Shown here: in pieces, positions 1-8,906 of the stretch
Numbering within the stretch: position 1 is the stretch's first letter
Layout: the number at the start of each line of letters is the position of its first letter
Assembly: GCA_015075545.1 (NCBI GenBank)
Contig: JABTUC010000001.1
Location: forward strand, 992,001 to 1,056,000
DNA length: 64,000 nt
Reading direction: 5' to 3'
Origin: Ideonella sp.
GTDB lineage: Bacteria; Pseudomonadota; Gammaproteobacteria; Burkholderiales; Burkholderiaceae_C
The notes under the pieces: generated by a model
The model's input: the letters and a program-made list of their open reading frames with translations, nothing else
Database searches by the model: none
Told to the model about the DNA's origin: nothing
Program-made: the position numbers and the translations under genes

Positions 1-102
1 GGCGCGCTGAAGCAGGCCAACCGGCGGGCCGATGAAGGGCCGAACCGCGCCGGGCGCGAGCGCTTCTATGCGGGCCTGACCAAGGCGGGAATGACCGAGT
101 AG
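1..102 (+). CDS. C-terminal fragment of an unidentified protein
   Basis: The window opens inside a reading frame that ends with TAG at 100-102, giving 33 residues ending RFYAGLTKAGMTE. The piece is rich in Arg, Ala and Lys and shows no motif I recognise. It is read as coding because the frame is open to the window edge and the gene ends before the convergent methyltransferase gene. A transposase, regulator or hypothetical protein tail are all possible. The 82 bases between it and the next gene hold no clear terminator. Confidence 0.4.
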   Translation, partial: GALKQANRRADEGPNRAGRERFYAGLTKAGMTE

Positions 103-184
103 CGGCGCGTCGCCGGTCAAGGCCCCGGGTACCGGTCACGAACATGGACCTGCATCGCGCCCGGGTGCGGGTTTCGAGATCGCG

Positions 185-685
185 TCAGAGCCAGCGTCGC
201 ACGCGGCGCTTGTAGTCGACGTACTCGGCACCGAACTTCGCTTCGAGGGCCCGCTCCTCGGGCCGGATCTGGAAGCGCTGGATGTACCCGGCGAAGGCGA
301 TCGGCCCCACCAGCACGACCGGCGCGGCAAGGTACACGGCCAGCGCGAGCAGGCCCAGCAGCAGTCCGAGGTACATCGGATTCCTGCTGATCTGGAACAC
401 CCCCTCGTCGACCAGTCGAGAGGCACGCTCGGGCTTCAGCGGGTTCACCGTGGTCCCGGCCTTGCGAAAAGCGCGCGAACCGGCGACCGCGAAGGCAGCG
501 CCGACTGCAGCCAGCACACCTGCAACTTGCAGGCGCAGCAGATCCGGCATGGACACCACGGGCGTCAGCCGCGCGACGAACCACATTCCCGCCACGATCA
601 CCAGCGCGACCAGCGGCGGCGGCACCTTGGTTTCGAGTCGGCGCAGCCAGTCGGCTGTTCGCCCCGCGCCGTCGTGCACCGTCAT
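185..685 (-). CDS. isoprenylcysteine carboxyl methyltransferase-family membrane protein
   Basis: A 166-residue integral membrane protein with about four hydrophobic segments. The family signature is in the second half: SRNPMYLG, followed near the C terminus by RPEERALEAKFGAEY, the SAM-binding layout of the ICMT/PEMT (DUF1295-like) family. In bacteria these enzymes methylate unknown lipids or small molecules, so the substrate is open. The frame can be extended ten codons upstream, but the ATG at 685 is preceded by a good GAAGGAG Shine-Dalgarno sequence, so I start there. It lies downstream of tRNA-Pro on the same strand and probably has its own promoter. Confidence 0.8.
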   Translation of the reverse strand: MTVHDGAGRTADWLRRLETKVPPPLVALVIVAGMWFVARLTPVVSMPDLLRLQVAGVLAAVGAAFAVAGSRAFRKAGTTVNPLKPERASRLVDEGVFQISRNPMYLGLLLGLLALAVYLAAPVVLVGPIAFAGYIQRFQIRPEERALEAKFGAEYVDYKRRVRRWL

Positions 686-788
686 CGGGTGCTCCTTCTC
701 GAATGGATTGCCCACCCGGATCTGCGCCTCGGGGCCGCAGAAAGCCGAACGCCCTGGCGGCGATACGCTGCCAAAGCGTCGAACTCAT

Positions 789-865
789 TGGTCGGGGTGG
801 CGGGATTCGAACTCGCGACCCCTTGCACCCCATGCAAGTGCGCTACCAGGCTGCGCTACACCCCG
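789..865 (-). tRNA. tRNA-Pro (anticodon GGG)
   Basis: A 77-base cloverleaf on the minus strand. The acceptor arms CGGGGTG and CACCCCG pair fully, the anticodon stem CTTGC/GCAAG encloses the loop ATGGGGT with anticodon GGG, and the T loop is TTCGAAT. The 3' CCA is encoded (complement at 789-791). The T stem, GCGAG against CCCGC, contains one A-C mismatch. It reads the proline codons CCC and CCU. Confidence 0.95.
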
Positions 866-877
866 ACGACGGTATGA

Positions 878-883
878 ATTATA
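878..883 (-). promoter_or_regulatory. -10 box of the tRNA-Pro promoter
   Basis: A perfect TATAAT on the minus strand ends 12 bases before the tRNA 5' end, which would give a short 5' leader for RNase P. No strong -35 hexamer is seen at the usual spacing in the GC-rich upstream sequence. Confidence 0.6.
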
Positions 884-911
884 GGTGCGCGTCGCGCCGC
901 ACCCGGGCGGC

Positions 912-1367
912 TCAGCCTTCCAGCAGCTTGCGGATCGACAGCAGCTCGGTGCGCAGCTGCGCGAGGTCGACTTCGGTCACCTCCGGCAGCGGCAGCTTCT
1001 CGGGTGCGGCCTTGCCCTCGGTCGTCGCTTCGGCCTGCGCAGCGGCGCCGAGCTCGTCGTCCCCAGCTTCGGCAGCCAGCACCACGTCGCCGTTGCTGCG
1101 CTCGGCCCGCGGCGCCTGCTCGGCCAGGCGATTGCGCGCGCCGCTGATCGTGAAGCCCTGGTCGTACAGCAGCTCGCGGATACGCCTGATCAACAGCACT
1201 TCGTGGTGCTGGTAATAACGGCGATTGCCGCGCCGCTTCACCGGCTTGAGCTGCGTGAACTCCTGTTCCCAATAGCGCAGGACGTACGGCTTCACGCCGC
1301 ACAAGACACTGACTTCACCGATCGTGAAGTAGCGCTTAGCCGGAATCGCCGGGAGCCCATTCTCCAT
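912..1367 (-). CDS. MerR-family transcriptional regulator next to ihfA
   Basis: A 151-residue protein with an N-terminal MerR winged helix: YFTIGEVSVLCGVKPYVLRY followed by WEQEF, then the wing residues RGNRRYY. An acidic, Ala-rich linker and a short C-terminal helix follow. There is no metal-binding Cys cluster or recognisable effector domain, so the signal is unknown. The frame reads up to a TTG at 1376, but the ATG at 1367 gives the family-like N terminus. It follows ihfA by 34 bases, an arrangement common in betaproteobacteria, and is probably the last gene of the pheST-ihfA transcript. Confidence 0.85.
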   Translation of the reverse strand: MENGLPAIPAKRYFTIGEVSVLCGVKPYVLRYWEQEFTQLKPVKRRGNRRYYQHHEVLLIRRIRELLYDQGFTISGARNRLAEQAPRAERSNGDVVLAAEAGDDELGAAAQAEATTEGKAAPEKLPLPEVTEVDLAQLRTELLSIRKLLEG

Positions 1368-1401
1368 TGAAATCAATGAGGTGGCACGGTAAAGCTAGAC
1401 T

Positions 1402-1767
1402 TTACTCGAACTCCCCTTCGGCGGGCGTGTCGCCCTGCACGATTGATTTCAGCTTCTGGCTTGCGTGAAAGGTCACGACGTGTCGGGCCTTGATCGGAAT
1501 GGCCTCGCCGGTGCGCGGGTTGCGCCCTGGTCGCGGCGCCTTGCGCCGGATGTTGAAGTTGCCGAACCCCGACAGCTTGACGTCTTCGCCCGACACGAGG
1601 GTGGCGTGCACCAGCTCGAAGAAGGCTTCGACCATGTCCTTCGACTCGCGCTTGTTCAGGCCGAGCCGTTCGAACAACAGCTCTGCCAGCTCGGCCTTGG
1701 TCAGCGTGGGCGTCTGCAGCGACGGCACGGCGACGGCACGTGAACCCGCAGCTTGCTCGATCGTCAT
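1402..1767 (-). CDS. ihfA: integration host factor subunit alpha
   Basis: A 121-residue DNA-bending protein of the HU/IHF family, about 20 residues longer than the E. coli protein at its N terminus. The core [16 protein letters not shown], the dimer region, [18 protein letters not shown] and [10 protein letters not shown] are all present; the Pro in GRNPRTGE is the intercalating residue at the tip of the DNA-binding arm. It pairs with IHF beta encoded elsewhere and acts in nucleoid structure, recombination and sigma-54 promoters. The ATG follows GAGGGAACC. It lies 29 bases downstream of pheT, as in enterobacteria. Confidence 0.96.
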   Translation of the reverse strand: MTIEQAAGSRAVAVPSLQTPTLTKAELAELLFERLGLNKRESKDMVEAFFELVHATLVSGEDVKLSGFGNFNIRRKAPRPGRNPRTGEAIPIKARHVVTFHASQKLKSIVQGDTPAEGEFE

Positions 1768-1796
1768 GGTTCCCTCGGCATCGTTGGTGATCTTGT

Positions 1797-4217
1797 TCAG
1801 CCGCGCAAGCGGGCGCCGACCCGCTCGAGTGCCCGCGCGCGCGCCGCCTGCAGGGCCGCTTCGATCCGCTCGTCGGTCAGCGTGGCGGCATCGTCCATCA
1901 ATTCGAGGCGCACGGCCATACTGTGTTCACCCGGGGCGAGGTCGGCCGATCCACCGGGGCGGTAGAGGTCGAACAGGGTGGCGCGGCGCACCAGCCCGCT
2001 GGGGTCGTCGGTCAGCGCGGCCAGCAGATCGTCGTGGCTCACGCGCTCCGACACGACGAAAGCCTGGTCGCGCGTCACCGTCTGAAAGCGGCCGATCGGC
2101 ACGAACGTCGGCACCCTGCGGCACTGCACAACCGCCGCGTCGAGCTCGAACACCACCGGTGCATGCGGCAGTTCGTAGGCCTGGCGCCACCGCGGGTGCA
2201 ACTCGCCGACGACGCCGACCGCCTGCTCGCCGAGCCACAGCTCGGCGCTGCGCCCCGGGTGCAGCGCCGGGTGCCGCACCGGCGCGCAGCGCAGCGGCAG
2301 CGGTGCCAGCAGCGACTCGAGGTCACCCTTGACGTCGTAGAAGTCCACGCGCCGGGCCGCGCTGCCCCATTGCGTGGCCGCCACGTCGCCGTAGGCGAGG
2401 CCGCCGATGCGCACCGGCTGCGCCACCCCCGCCACCGCATCGTCGCCGGCGCGCACGCTGCCATCGCGCCGGTAGACGCGCCCGATCTCGAACACGCGTA
2501 TGCGCTCGATGCGCTGCGCCAGGTTGCGCTGCAGCGTGGCCACCAGGCTGCCGATGAGGCTCGAGCGCATCACCGCCAGCGGGACGGCGATCGGGTTGAG
2601 CACGCGGATCGGGTCGTCGTTGCCCGCCAGCTCCTGCTCCCAGCGTGATTCGACGAAGCTGAACGAGATCGTCTCCTGGTAGCCGAGCCCGGCCAGCGCG
2701 CGACGCACCGCGTACAGGCTGCGCCGGCCTTCGGGCTGCCGCGTCGGGCGCACGGGCGCGAGCGGCGCTGCCGATGGCAGCTTGTCGTAGCCGACGACGC
2801 GGATCACCTCCTCGATCAGATCTTCCTCGAGCCGCAAGTCGAAGCGCCAAGGCGGCGGCGTCACGGTGATGCGGCCGTCGGCCACCGTGGGCTGCAGCCC
2901 GAGCCGCTGCATCACGCCCGCGCAATCGGCCTGCGACAGCGGCATGCCGACGACCTTGGCCGCGCGCGCCACACGCAGAGTCACTGGCTCGCGACGCGGC
3001 GGATTGGGCTGCTGATCGTCGACCGGCCCCGCGCGTCCGCCGCACACCTGCTGCACCAGCGCGGTGATGCGTTCGATGTGCTCGACGGTGGTCGACGGAT
3101 CGACGCCGCGTTCGAAGCGATGCCCGGCCTCGGTGGCGAAGGCGAAGCGTCGCGACCGGCCGGCCACGGCATCGGCCCACCAGAACGCGGCCTCGATGTA
3201 GACGTTGCGGGTGGCGTCGCTCACCGCGGTGGCGTCGCCGCCCATGATGCCGGCCAGCGACTCGACCGCCTGCGCGTCGGCGATCACGCCGACCTCGGTA
3301 TCGAGCTCGACCGTCTCGCCGTTGAGCAGCTTCAGCGACTCGCCGGCACGGCCCCAGCGCACGACGAGGCGCTCGCGGATCTTGTCGAGGTCGAAGATGT
3401 GCGACGGCCGCCCGTACTCGAACATCACGTAGTTCGAGATGTCGACCAGCGCGTTGACCGAGCGCTGGCCGCAACGCTGCAACCGCTGCACCATCCACAG
3501 TGGCGTCTGGGCGCGCGGGTCGATGCCGCGCACGATGCGGCCCGAGAAGCGGCCGCACAGGTCGGTGGCTTCGATCTGCACCGGCAGTTTGTCGGGCAGC
3601 GTCGCAGCCACCGCTGCGATCGCCGGCGTGCGCAGCGGCGCGCCGGTGAGCGCCGCGACCTCGCGCGCGACGCCGTACACCGAAAGGCAATGACCGAGGT
3701 TCGGGGTCAGCTTCAGCGTGAACAGCGTGTCGTCGAGCGCCAGCGTCTGGCGGATGTCGGCGCCGACCTCGGCATCGGCAGGCAGTTCGAGCAGGCCGGC
3801 ATGGTCGTCGCTCAGCCCCAGCTCGCGCGCCGAGCACAGCATGCCGTGGCTCTCGACGCCGCGCAGCACGCCCACTGCGATGTCGAGCCGCCGGCCGTCG
3901 GCGCCCGGCGGCAGCGATGCGCCCACCAGCGCCAGCGGCGCGCGCAGGCCGACGCGCGCGTTGGGCGCACCGCACACCACCTGCAGCGCGCCGTCGCGCG
4001 AGTGGCTGCCGGCCTGTACGCGGCACACACGCAGCTTGTCGGCCCCGGGGTGCGGCCCGCACTCGACGATCTCGCCGACGACGACGCCGGTGAACGCCGG
4101 CGCGGCGGGCCGCAGCTCCTCGACCTCCATGCCCGACATCGTCAGCAGCTCGGCGAGCTGCGCGGTCGACAGCGGCGGGTCGCAGAACTCGCGCAGCCAG
4201 GATTCGGGGAATTGCAT
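1797..4217 (-). CDS. pheT: phenylalanine--tRNA ligase beta subunit
   Basis: An 806-residue protein of normal length for bacterial PheT. The N-terminal [17 protein letters not shown] is typical, followed by the tRNA-binding EMAP-like domain (residues about 40-150), the B3/B4 editing domain, the B5 domain, and the C-terminal anticodon-binding RNP-like domain that holds the [10 protein letters not shown] segment. It forms the alpha2-beta2 synthetase with PheS and removes mischarged Tyr through the B3/B4 site. It begins 16 bases after pheS and is co-transcribed with it. Confidence 0.97.
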   Translation of the reverse strand: MQFPESWLREFCDPPLSTAQLAELLTMSGMEVEELRPAAPAFTGVVVGEIVECGPHPGADKLRVCRVQAGSHSRDGALQVVCGAPNARVGLRAPLALVGASLPPGADGRRLDIAVGVLRGVESHGMLCSARELGLSDDHAGLLELPADAEVGADIRQTLALDDTLFTLKLTPNLGHCLSVYGVAREVAALTGAPLRTPAIAAVAATLPDKLPVQIEATDLCGRFSGRIVRGIDPRAQTPLWMVQRLQRCGQRSVNALVDISNYVMFEYGRPSHIFDLDKIRERLVVRWGRAGESLKLLNGETVELDTEVGVIADAQAVESLAGIMGGDATAVSDATRNVYIEAAFWWADAVAGRSRRFAFATEAGHRFERGVDPSTTVEHIERITALVQQVCGGRAGPVDDQQPNPPRREPVTLRVARAAKVVGMPLSQADCAGVMQRLGLQPTVADGRITVTPPPWRFDLRLEEDLIEEVIRVVGYDKLPSAAPLAPVRPTRQPEGRRSLYAVRRALAGLGYQETISFSFVESRWEQELAGNDDPIRVLNPIAVPLAVMRSSLIGSLVATLQRNLAQRIERIRVFEIGRVYRRDGSVRAGDDAVAGVAQPVRIGGLAYGDVAATQWGSAARRVDFYDVKGDLESLLAPLPLRCAPVRHPALHPGRSAELWLGEQAVGVVGELHPRWRQAYELPHAPVVFELDAAVVQCRRVPTFVPIGRFQTVTRDQAFVVSERVSHDDLLAALTDDPSGLVRRATLFDLYRPGGSADLAPGEHSMAVRLELMDDAATLTDERIEAALQAARARALERVGARLRG

Positions 4218-4233
4218 GGTCAGGCTGCCCCGT

Positions 4234-5277
4234 TCAGTTGAACTGCGACAGGAACCGCAGGTCGCCGTCGAAGAACAACCGCAGGTCGTCGATGCCGTAG
4301 CGCAGCATGGCCAGGCGATCGGGACCCATGCCGAACGCGAAGCCGATGTGACGCTCCGGATCGAGCCCGAAGTTGCGCACCACGCTCGGATGCACCTGCC
4401 CCGCGCCCGAGATCTCGAGCCAGCGGCCTTTCAGCGGGCCACTGGCGAATGCGATGTCGATCTCGGCCGACGGCTCGGTGAACGGAAAGAACGAGGGCCG
4501 GAACCGCAGTTGCAGATCGTCGCTCTCGAAGAACGCGCGGCAGAAGTCGGTGAACACGACCTTCAGATCCTTGAAGCTCACGTTCTCGCCGATCCACAGC
4601 CCCTCGCACTGATGAAACATCGGCGAGTGGGTGGCATCGCTGTCGACGCGGTAGGTGCGCCCCGGTGCGATGACGCGGATCTCGGGCATCGGCTCGACGC
4701 CCGCATAGCGCCTGGCGTGCGCGCGTGCATAGCGCACCTGCATCGGCGAGGTGTGCGGGCGCAGGTTGAGCCAGCGGCCTTCCTCGTCCTTCATGTCGAC
4801 GTAGAAGGTGTCCTGCATCGAGCGTGCCGGGTGGTTCTCCGGGTTGTTCAATGCGGTGAAGCTCATCCAGTCGGTCTCGATCTCGGGGCCATCGGCGACG
4901 TCGAAACCCATCGATCGGAAGATCGCCTCGATGCGTTCGATCGTCAGCGTCACCGGGTGCAGCCCGCCTTCGCCGCGGCGGCGGCCGGGCAGCGTGACGT
5001 CGAGCGCCTCGGCGCGCAACTGCGCGTCGAGCTCGGCCTGCGCGAGCGAACGACGCCGGTCGTACAGTGCCGCCTCGATGCGCTCTTTCGTGCGGTTGAT
5101 CGCCGCACCGCGCGACTTCTTCTCGTCGGCCGGCATGCTGGCCAGCGCCTTCAACAGCTCGGTGACGCGACCGGACTTGCCGAGAAAGCGCGCCTTCGCG
5201 TTCTCCAGCTCGGCCGGCGTCGGCGCACGCGCGAACTCGTGCTGCGCGCGCTCCACCAGTTGATCCAGTTCGTCCAT
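4234..5277 (-). CDS. pheS: phenylalanine--tRNA ligase alpha subunit
   Basis: A 347-residue catalytic subunit. An N-terminal coiled-coil tRNA-binding region ([18 protein letters not shown]) leads into the class II catalytic core with motif 2 near [19 protein letters not shown] and motif 3 near [18 protein letters not shown]. The reading frame extends 22 codons upstream from a TTG through the U-tract of the preceding terminator; the ATG at 5277 matches family starts and is chosen. It heads the pheST-ihfA-merR segment, just after a rho-independent terminator, so expression depends on read-through from rplT or a weak local promoter. Confidence 0.97.
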   Translation of the reverse strand: MDELDQLVERAQHEFARAPTPAELENAKARFLGKSGRVTELLKALASMPADEKKSRGAAINRTKERIEAALYDRRRSLAQAELDAQLRAEALDVTLPGRRRGEGGLHPVTLTIERIEAIFRSMGFDVADGPEIETDWMSFTALNNPENHPARSMQDTFYVDMKDEEGRWLNLRPHTSPMQVRYARAHARRYAGVEPMPEIRVIAPGRTYRVDSDATHSPMFHQCEGLWIGENVSFKDLKVVFTDFCRAFFESDDLQLRFRPSFFPFTEPSAEIDIAFASGPLKGRWLEISGAGQVHPSVVRNFGLDPERHIGFAFGMGPDRLAMLRYGIDDLRLFFDGDLRFLSQFN

Positions 5278-5293
5278 GTCTTCGATCGACCAA

Positions 5294-5329
5294 GAAAAAA
5301 AGCAGGCCACCCGCGAGGTGATGGCCTGC
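5294..5329 (-). terminator. rho-independent terminator between rplT and pheS
   Basis: On the minus strand the arms GCAGGCCA and TGGCCTGC form an 8-bp GC-rich stem around a 12-base loop, followed directly by a T-rich run ending TTTTTTTCTT. It lies about 17 bases before the pheS ATG. The region between rplT and this hairpin encodes no Phe-rich leader peptide like enterobacterial pheM, so I read it as a partial operon-internal terminator and not as a Phe attenuator. Confidence 0.85.
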
Positions 5330-5410
5330 CCTGTTGGCTGCAACCGGCGGTGCCTCAGGCAGCCGCCGCGTTGCGTCGGCCGGCGGCGAGCGCGCGGCCG
5401 TGCATTCGCT

Positions 5411-5767
5411 TCAGCCGAGCTGGGCCTTCACCTTGGCGACGATGCTGCCAAAGGCAGCCGGGTCGTTGACGGCCAGCTCGGCCAGCACCTTGCGGTCGAT
5501 CTCGATCGCCGCCTTTCTCATACCGGCCATGAACTGGCTGTAGGTGATGCCCAGCTCGCGCGCGGCGGCGTTGATGCGGGCGATCCATAGCTGCCGGAAC
5601 ACGCGCTTGCGCGCGCGCCGGTCGCGGTAGGCATACTGGCCGGCCTTCATCACCGCCTGCTTGGCGATGCGGAAGACGTTCTTGCGGCGGCCTCGGTAGC
5701 CCTTGGCCTGCTCGAGGACCTTCTTGTGGCGTGCGTGGGCGGTGACGCCGCGTTTGACGCGTGGCAT
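5411..5767 (-). CDS. rplT: 50S ribosomal protein L20
   Basis: A 118-residue basic protein of standard length beginning [16 protein letters not shown], with the long rRNA-binding N-terminal helix ([18 protein letters not shown]) and the globular C-terminal part ending [15 protein letters not shown]20 is needed early in 50S assembly and in many bacteria represses its own operon by binding the rpmI leader. It follows rpmI by 30 bases with a good GAAGGAGC ribosome-binding site. Confidence 0.98.
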   Translation of the reverse strand: MPRVKRGVTAHARHKKVLEQAKGYRGRRKNVFRIAKQAVMKAGQYAYRDRRARKRVFRQLWIARINAAARELGITYSQFMAGMRKAAIEIDRKVLAELAVNDPAAFGSIVAKVKAQLG

Positions 5768-5797
5768 GTCTGAGCTCCTTCGTGCGAAGTCGGTCCG

Positions 5798-6001
5798 TCA
5801 GATACCGGCAAAGGGCAGCATCGCGGCGACGTGCCCCATGTTGGTCTCGTGCACCGCGGTGGCACCGCGCAGGTGGCGCTTGCGGGTGGTGGACTTCTTG
5901 GTGAGGATGTGGCGCTTGTACGCCTGGCCGCGCTTGACGGTACCCCCCGGACGCACGCGGAACCGCTTGGCCGCGCTCTTCTTGGTCTTCATCTTGGGCA
6001 T
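5798..6001 (-). CDS. rpmI: 50S ribosomal protein L35
   Basis: A 67-residue basic protein, [16 protein letters not shown] at the N terminus and [11 protein letters not shown] at the C terminus, of standard L35 length. The ATG is preceded by AAGGAGCAGTC. The frame can be read far upstream across the leader, but that sequence is the complement of structured non-coding leader and is not protein-like. It sits between infC and rplT as in most proteobacteria. Confidence 0.97.
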   Translation of the reverse strand: MPKMKTKKSAAKRFRVRPGGTVKRGQAYKRHILTKKSTTRKRHLRGATAVHETNMGHVAAMLPFAGI

Positions 6002-6084
6002 GACTGCTCCTTCTTGCTGTGGCTGCCGCAGGCGGATGCGCTGACCGCGCGCATCGCTTGGTGAGGCCTGCGGTGGCCTTGTGC

Positions 6085-6118
6085 TTCCAACGGCGCGGCG
6101 ACCAACCGCGCCGTGGAA
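6085..6118 (-). promoter_or_regulatory. long hairpin in the infC-rpmI spacer, possible L20-responsive leader
   Basis: On the minus strand TTCCA-CGGCGCGG pairs with CCGCGCCG-T-TGGAA, giving a stem of about 13 bp with one bulged base and a 7-base loop. No T-run follows, so it is not a normal terminator. Its position, about 85 bases before the rpmI start, matches where the translational operator bound by L20 lies in E. coli; that role here is inference. Confidence 0.45.
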
Positions 6119-6141
6119 GAGTGAACTCGGGTGGAACTGAC

Positions 6142-6690
6142 TTACTTCTTCTTCGGCGCCAGCACCATCACCATCTGGCGGCCTTCGAGCTTGGGCATGT
6201 GCTCGACCACCGCCACGTCGGCCAGCTCGTCGCGGATGCGCTCGAGCAATCGCATGCCGATGTCCTGGTGCGTGATCTCGCGGCCGCGGAAGCGCAGTGT
6301 CACCTTGCCCTTGTCGCCGTCTTCGGAAATGAAGCGGCGCAGGTTGCGCATCTTGATGGCGTAGTCGCCTTCGTCGGTGCCCGGGCGGAACTTGACTTCC
6401 TTGACCTCGATGACCTTCTGCTTGCTCTTGGCTTCGGCCGCCTTCTTCTGCTCCTGGTACTTGAACTTGCCGTAATCCATCAGCCGGCATACCGGCGGAT
6501 CCGCGGTGGCAGCGATCTCGACCAGGTCCACGTCGTACTCGCCGGACAGGCGCAGCGCCTCCATCAGCGGCACGACGCCCAAGGGTTCGTTCTCGGGCCC
6601 GTTCAGCCGCACCATCGGTGCGGTGATCTCGCGGTTGAGCCGGTGCTTGCGCTCGGCATTGGGAATACGGCGGTCCAGAAATGTAGCGAT
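6142..6690 (-). CDS. infC: translation initiation factor IF-3, probable ATC start codon
   Basis: The factor binds the 30S subunit, blocks premature 50S joining and proofreads start codons. The N domain carries [24 protein letters not shown] and [14 protein letters not shown], and the C domain [28 protein letters not shown] and MVLAPKKK. An ATG exists only at 6615, inside the N domain, which would remove the [12 protein letters not shown] segment. A rare ATC start at 6690, 8 bases after GAAGGGG, gives 182 residues; infC starting at a non-AUG codon is the known basis of IF-3 autoregulation. An in-frame ATT at 6666 is the alternative. Confidence 0.93.
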   Translation of the reverse strand: MATFLDRRIPNAERKHRLNREITAPMVRLNGPENEPLGVVPLMEALRLSGEYDVDLVEIAATADPPVCRLMDYGKFKYQEQKKAAEAKSKQKVIEVKEVKFRPGTDEGDYAIKMRNLRRFISEDGDKGKVTLRFRGREITHQDIGMRLLERIRDELADVAVVEHMPKLEGRQMVMVLAPKKK

Positions 6691-6736
6691 GGTGTCGACC
6701 CCTTCAACGGCCCCTCAGGCAAGCAAGGAGCCGAAC

Positions 6737-6774
6737 AAAACGAAAAGCGCGCCGAAGGCTCAGACCTTGCGCGC
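6737..6774 (-). terminator. probable rho-independent terminator at the end of thrS
   Basis: Minus-strand arms GCGCGC-AAGG and CCTT-CG-GCGCGC enclose the thrS stop codon in the loop and are followed by TTTTCGTTTTGTT. The stem is about 10 bp with a 2-base bulge. It would partly separate thrS from infC transcription. Confidence 0.6.
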
Positions 6775-8679
6775 GACGTCGTCGGCGATCTTCTGCGAGA
6801 AGACCTCGACCGACATCGCACCGAGATCCACGTTGCCCCGGGCGCGCACCGAAACGGCCCCGCTTGCCTTTTCCTTGTCGCCAACGACCAGGATGTACGG
6901 GACCTTCAGCATCGAATGCTCGCGTATCTTATAGCCGATCTTGTCGCTGCGCAAATCGGCATTGACTCTAACCCCTTGTTTTTGAAGCCGTTTCGCCACA
7001 TCCGCGGCATAGTCGGCCTGCGCCTCGGCGATCGGCGCCACCACCGCCTGCCGCGGCGCCAGCCATGCCGGCATGGCGCCGGCGTGCTGCTCGATCAGGA
7101 TGCCGATGAAGCGCTCCATGCTGCCGACGATCGCCCGGTGCAGCATCACCGGCGCCTCCCGCGCGCTCGCCTCGGTGACGTACTCGGCGCCCAGGCGTTC
7201 GGCCATGTTGAAGTCGACTTGCATCGTGCCGCACTGCCACTGGCGGCCGATGGCGTCTTTCAGCGTGTACTCGATCTTCGGGCCGTAGAAGGCGCCCTCG
7301 CCCGGCGACACCGTGAAATCGCAGCCCGAGCGGCGCAGCGACTCCATCAACGCCTGCTCGGCCTTGTCCCACTGCGCGTCGGAGCCCACGCGCGGGTCGG
7401 GCCGCGTGGCCACCTTGTAGATGACCTCCGTGAAGCCGAAGTCGCGGTATACCTTCTGCAGCAGCGCCGTGTAGGCGACGCATTCGTCGAGGATCTGCTC
7501 CTCGGTGCAGAAGATGTGGCCGTCGTCCTGCGTGAAGCCGCGCACGCGCATGATGCCGTGCAGCGCGCCGCTCGGCTCGTTGCGATGGCAGGCGCCGAAC
7601 TCGCCGTAGCGCAGCGGCAGGTCGCGGTAGCTCTTGATGCCCTGCTTGAAGATCAGGATGTGGCCGGGGCAGTTCATCGGCTTGAGCGCGTACTCGCGCT
7701 TCTCCGACTCGGTGACGAACATGTTCTCGCGGTAGTTGTCCCAGTGGCCCGTCTTCTCCCACAGGCTCTTGTCGAGGATCTGCGGGCCGCGCACTTCGAG
7801 GTAGCCGTTGTCGCGGTAGACCGCGCGCATGTACTGCTCCACCTGCTGCCAGATGACCCAGCCGTTGGCATGCCAGAACACCAACCCCGGCGAGTGCTCG
7901 TCCATGTGGAACAGGTCGAGTTCGCGGCCGAGCTTGCGGTGGTCGCGCTTCTCGGCCTCCTCGAGCATGCGCAGGTAGGCCTGCAGTTCGTCCTTGGTGG
8001 CCCACGCCGTGCCGTAGATGCGCTGCAGCTGCTCGTTGTTCTGGTCGCCGCGCCAGTAGGCACCGGCCACTTTCATCAGCTTGAAGTGCTTCAGCCGCCC
8101 CGTGCTCGGCACGTGCGGGCCACGGCAGAGGTCTTCGAAGCCGCCCTCGCGGTACAGCGACACCTCCTCGCCGGCCGGGATGCTGCCGATGATCTCTGCC
8201 TTGTAGTGCTCGCCCAGGCCCTTGAAGTACGCCACCGCCTCGTCGCGCGGCAGCACGCGGCGCACCACCGGCTCGTTCTTCGCCGCCAGTTCGGCCATGC
8301 GCTGCTCGATCGCCGCCAGATCCTCCGGCGTGAACGGACGCTTGTAGGCGAAGTCGTAGTAGAAGCCGTTCTCGATCACCGGGCCGATCGTCACCTGCGC
8401 GTCGGGGAACAGCTCCTTCACCGCGTAGGCGAGCAGGTGCGCCGTGGAGTGCCGCAGGATCTCGAGGCCGTCGGGGTCCTTGTCGGTGACGATCGCCAGC
8501 GCCGCATCGTCCGTGACGCGATGGTTCAGGTCGACCAACCGCGCGCCCGCACCGCTGCCGAGGCGGCCCGCCAGTGCCGCCTTGGCCAGGCCTGGCCCGA
8601 TCGCCGCTGCGACGTCGCCGACGGTCGGCGGCTGCGCAAACTCGCGTCGGGAGCCGTCGGGCAGCGTGATCTTGATCAT
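6760..8679 (-). CDS. thrS: threonine--tRNA ligase
   Basis: A 639-residue class II synthetase of normal length. In order: TGS domain ([15 protein letters not shown] onward), the N2 editing domain with [16 protein letters not shown], the SAD region, the catalytic core with [30 protein letters not shown] and [12 protein letters not shown] carrying the zinc-binding Cys and His residues, and a C-terminal anticodon-binding domain ([11 protein letters not shown]). The ATG at 8679 follows GAGGATTGACATC; a start 7 codons earlier would sit in the attenuator U-tract. It is preceded by a Thr-rich leader ORF and a terminator hairpin. Confidence 0.97.
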   Translation of the reverse strand: MIKITLPDGSRREFAQPPTVGDVAAAIGPGLAKAALAGRLGSGAGARLVDLNHRVTDDAALAIVTDKDPDGLEILRHSTAHLLAYAVKELFPDAQVTIGPVIENGFYYDFAYKRPFTPEDLAAIEQRMAELAAKNEPVVRRVLPRDEAVAYFKGLGEHYKAEIIGSIPAGEEVSLYREGGFEDLCRGPHVPSTGRLKHFKLMKVAGAYWRGDQNNEQLQRIYGTAWATKDELQAYLRMLEEAEKRDHRKLGRELDLFHMDEHSPGLVFWHANGWVIWQQVEQYMRAVYRDNGYLEVRGPQILDKSLWEKTGHWDNYRENMFVTESEKREYALKPMNCPGHILIFKQGIKSYRDLPLRYGEFGACHRNEPSGALHGIMRVRGFTQDDGHIFCTEEQILDECVAYTALLQKVYRDFGFTEVIYKVATRPDPRVGSDAQWDKAEQALMESLRRSGCDFTVSPGEGAFYGPKIEYTLKDAIGRQWQCGTMQVDFNMAERLGAEYVTEASAREAPVMLHRAIVGSMERFIGILIEQHAGAMPAWLAPRQAVVAPIAEAQADYAADVAKRLQKQGVRVNADLRSDKIGYKIREHSMLKVPYILVVGDKEKASGAVSVRARGNVDLGAMSVEVFSQKIADDVARKV

Positions 8680-8698
8680 GATGTCAATCCTCGGTGGC

Positions 8699-8722
8699 AA
8701 AAAAAACGCGGCTCGCGCCGCG
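8699..8722 (-). terminator. attenuator hairpin immediately upstream of thrS
   Basis: On the minus strand CGCGGC-GCGA-GCCGCG, a perfect 6-bp stem with a tetraloop, is followed by eight T residues. The run ends about 20 bases before the thrS ATG and 22 bases after the leader-peptide stop codon. Its position between the Thr-rich leader ORF and thrS fits transcription attenuation. Confidence 0.8.
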
Positions 8723-8744
8723 CTTCGTGATGGATCGGGTAAGG

Positions 8745-8804
8745 CTAGGGACGAGCGCGCGCGACCGACTGGGCATCGGTGGTGCCGGTCGTTCGCGGTG
8801 TCAT
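8745..8804 (-). CDS. putative thrS leader peptide (threonine-rich)
   Basis: A 19-codon frame from ATG 8804 to [22 protein letters not shown]. Five of its first nine residues are Thr, encoded by ACA, ACG and three ACC codons. A modest GAAGGG ribosome-binding site lies 10 bases upstream. It is followed by the attenuator hairpin and then thrS. A hairpin that can form over the Thr codons (GACCGGCA against TGCC and CGGTC) is a candidate pause structure. By analogy with classical amino-acid attenuators, ribosome stalling at Thr codons when charged tRNA-Thr is low would favour read-through. This is inference from layout. Confidence 0.65.
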   Translation of the reverse strand: MTPRTTGTTDAQSVARARP

Positions 8805-8906
8805 AACAATGGTGCCCTTCTCAGCCCTTGTGCATCGATGATTCGCAAATTCTAGTTCACAGCGCGCGCGCCGGCGCGCCAATGTTGCGCAAACTTCGCG
8901 ATCGGA

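Noticed and set aside
5276-5411. pheM-like phenylalanine leader peptide before pheS
   Set aside because: The region encodes no short ORF rich in Phe codons; the only Phe codons are those of the terminator T-run. The hairpin is kept as a plain terminator.
5798-6490. 230-residue frame containing L35
   Set aside because: The upstream 163 residues are a shifted reading of infC and of the structured spacer; L35 has its own ATG and ribosome-binding site.
6019-8730. 903-residue open frame on the + strand opposite thrS
   Set aside because: Antisense shadow of a GC-rich gene: composition is dominated by Arg, His, Leu and Ala, and no family motif is seen. thrS on the other strand is complete.
8680-8906. 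T-box riboswitch upstream of thrS
   Set aside because: T-boxes belong mainly to Gram-positive bacteria and no T-box consensus sequence or specifier stem is visible; the Thr-codon leader ORF explains the layout better.
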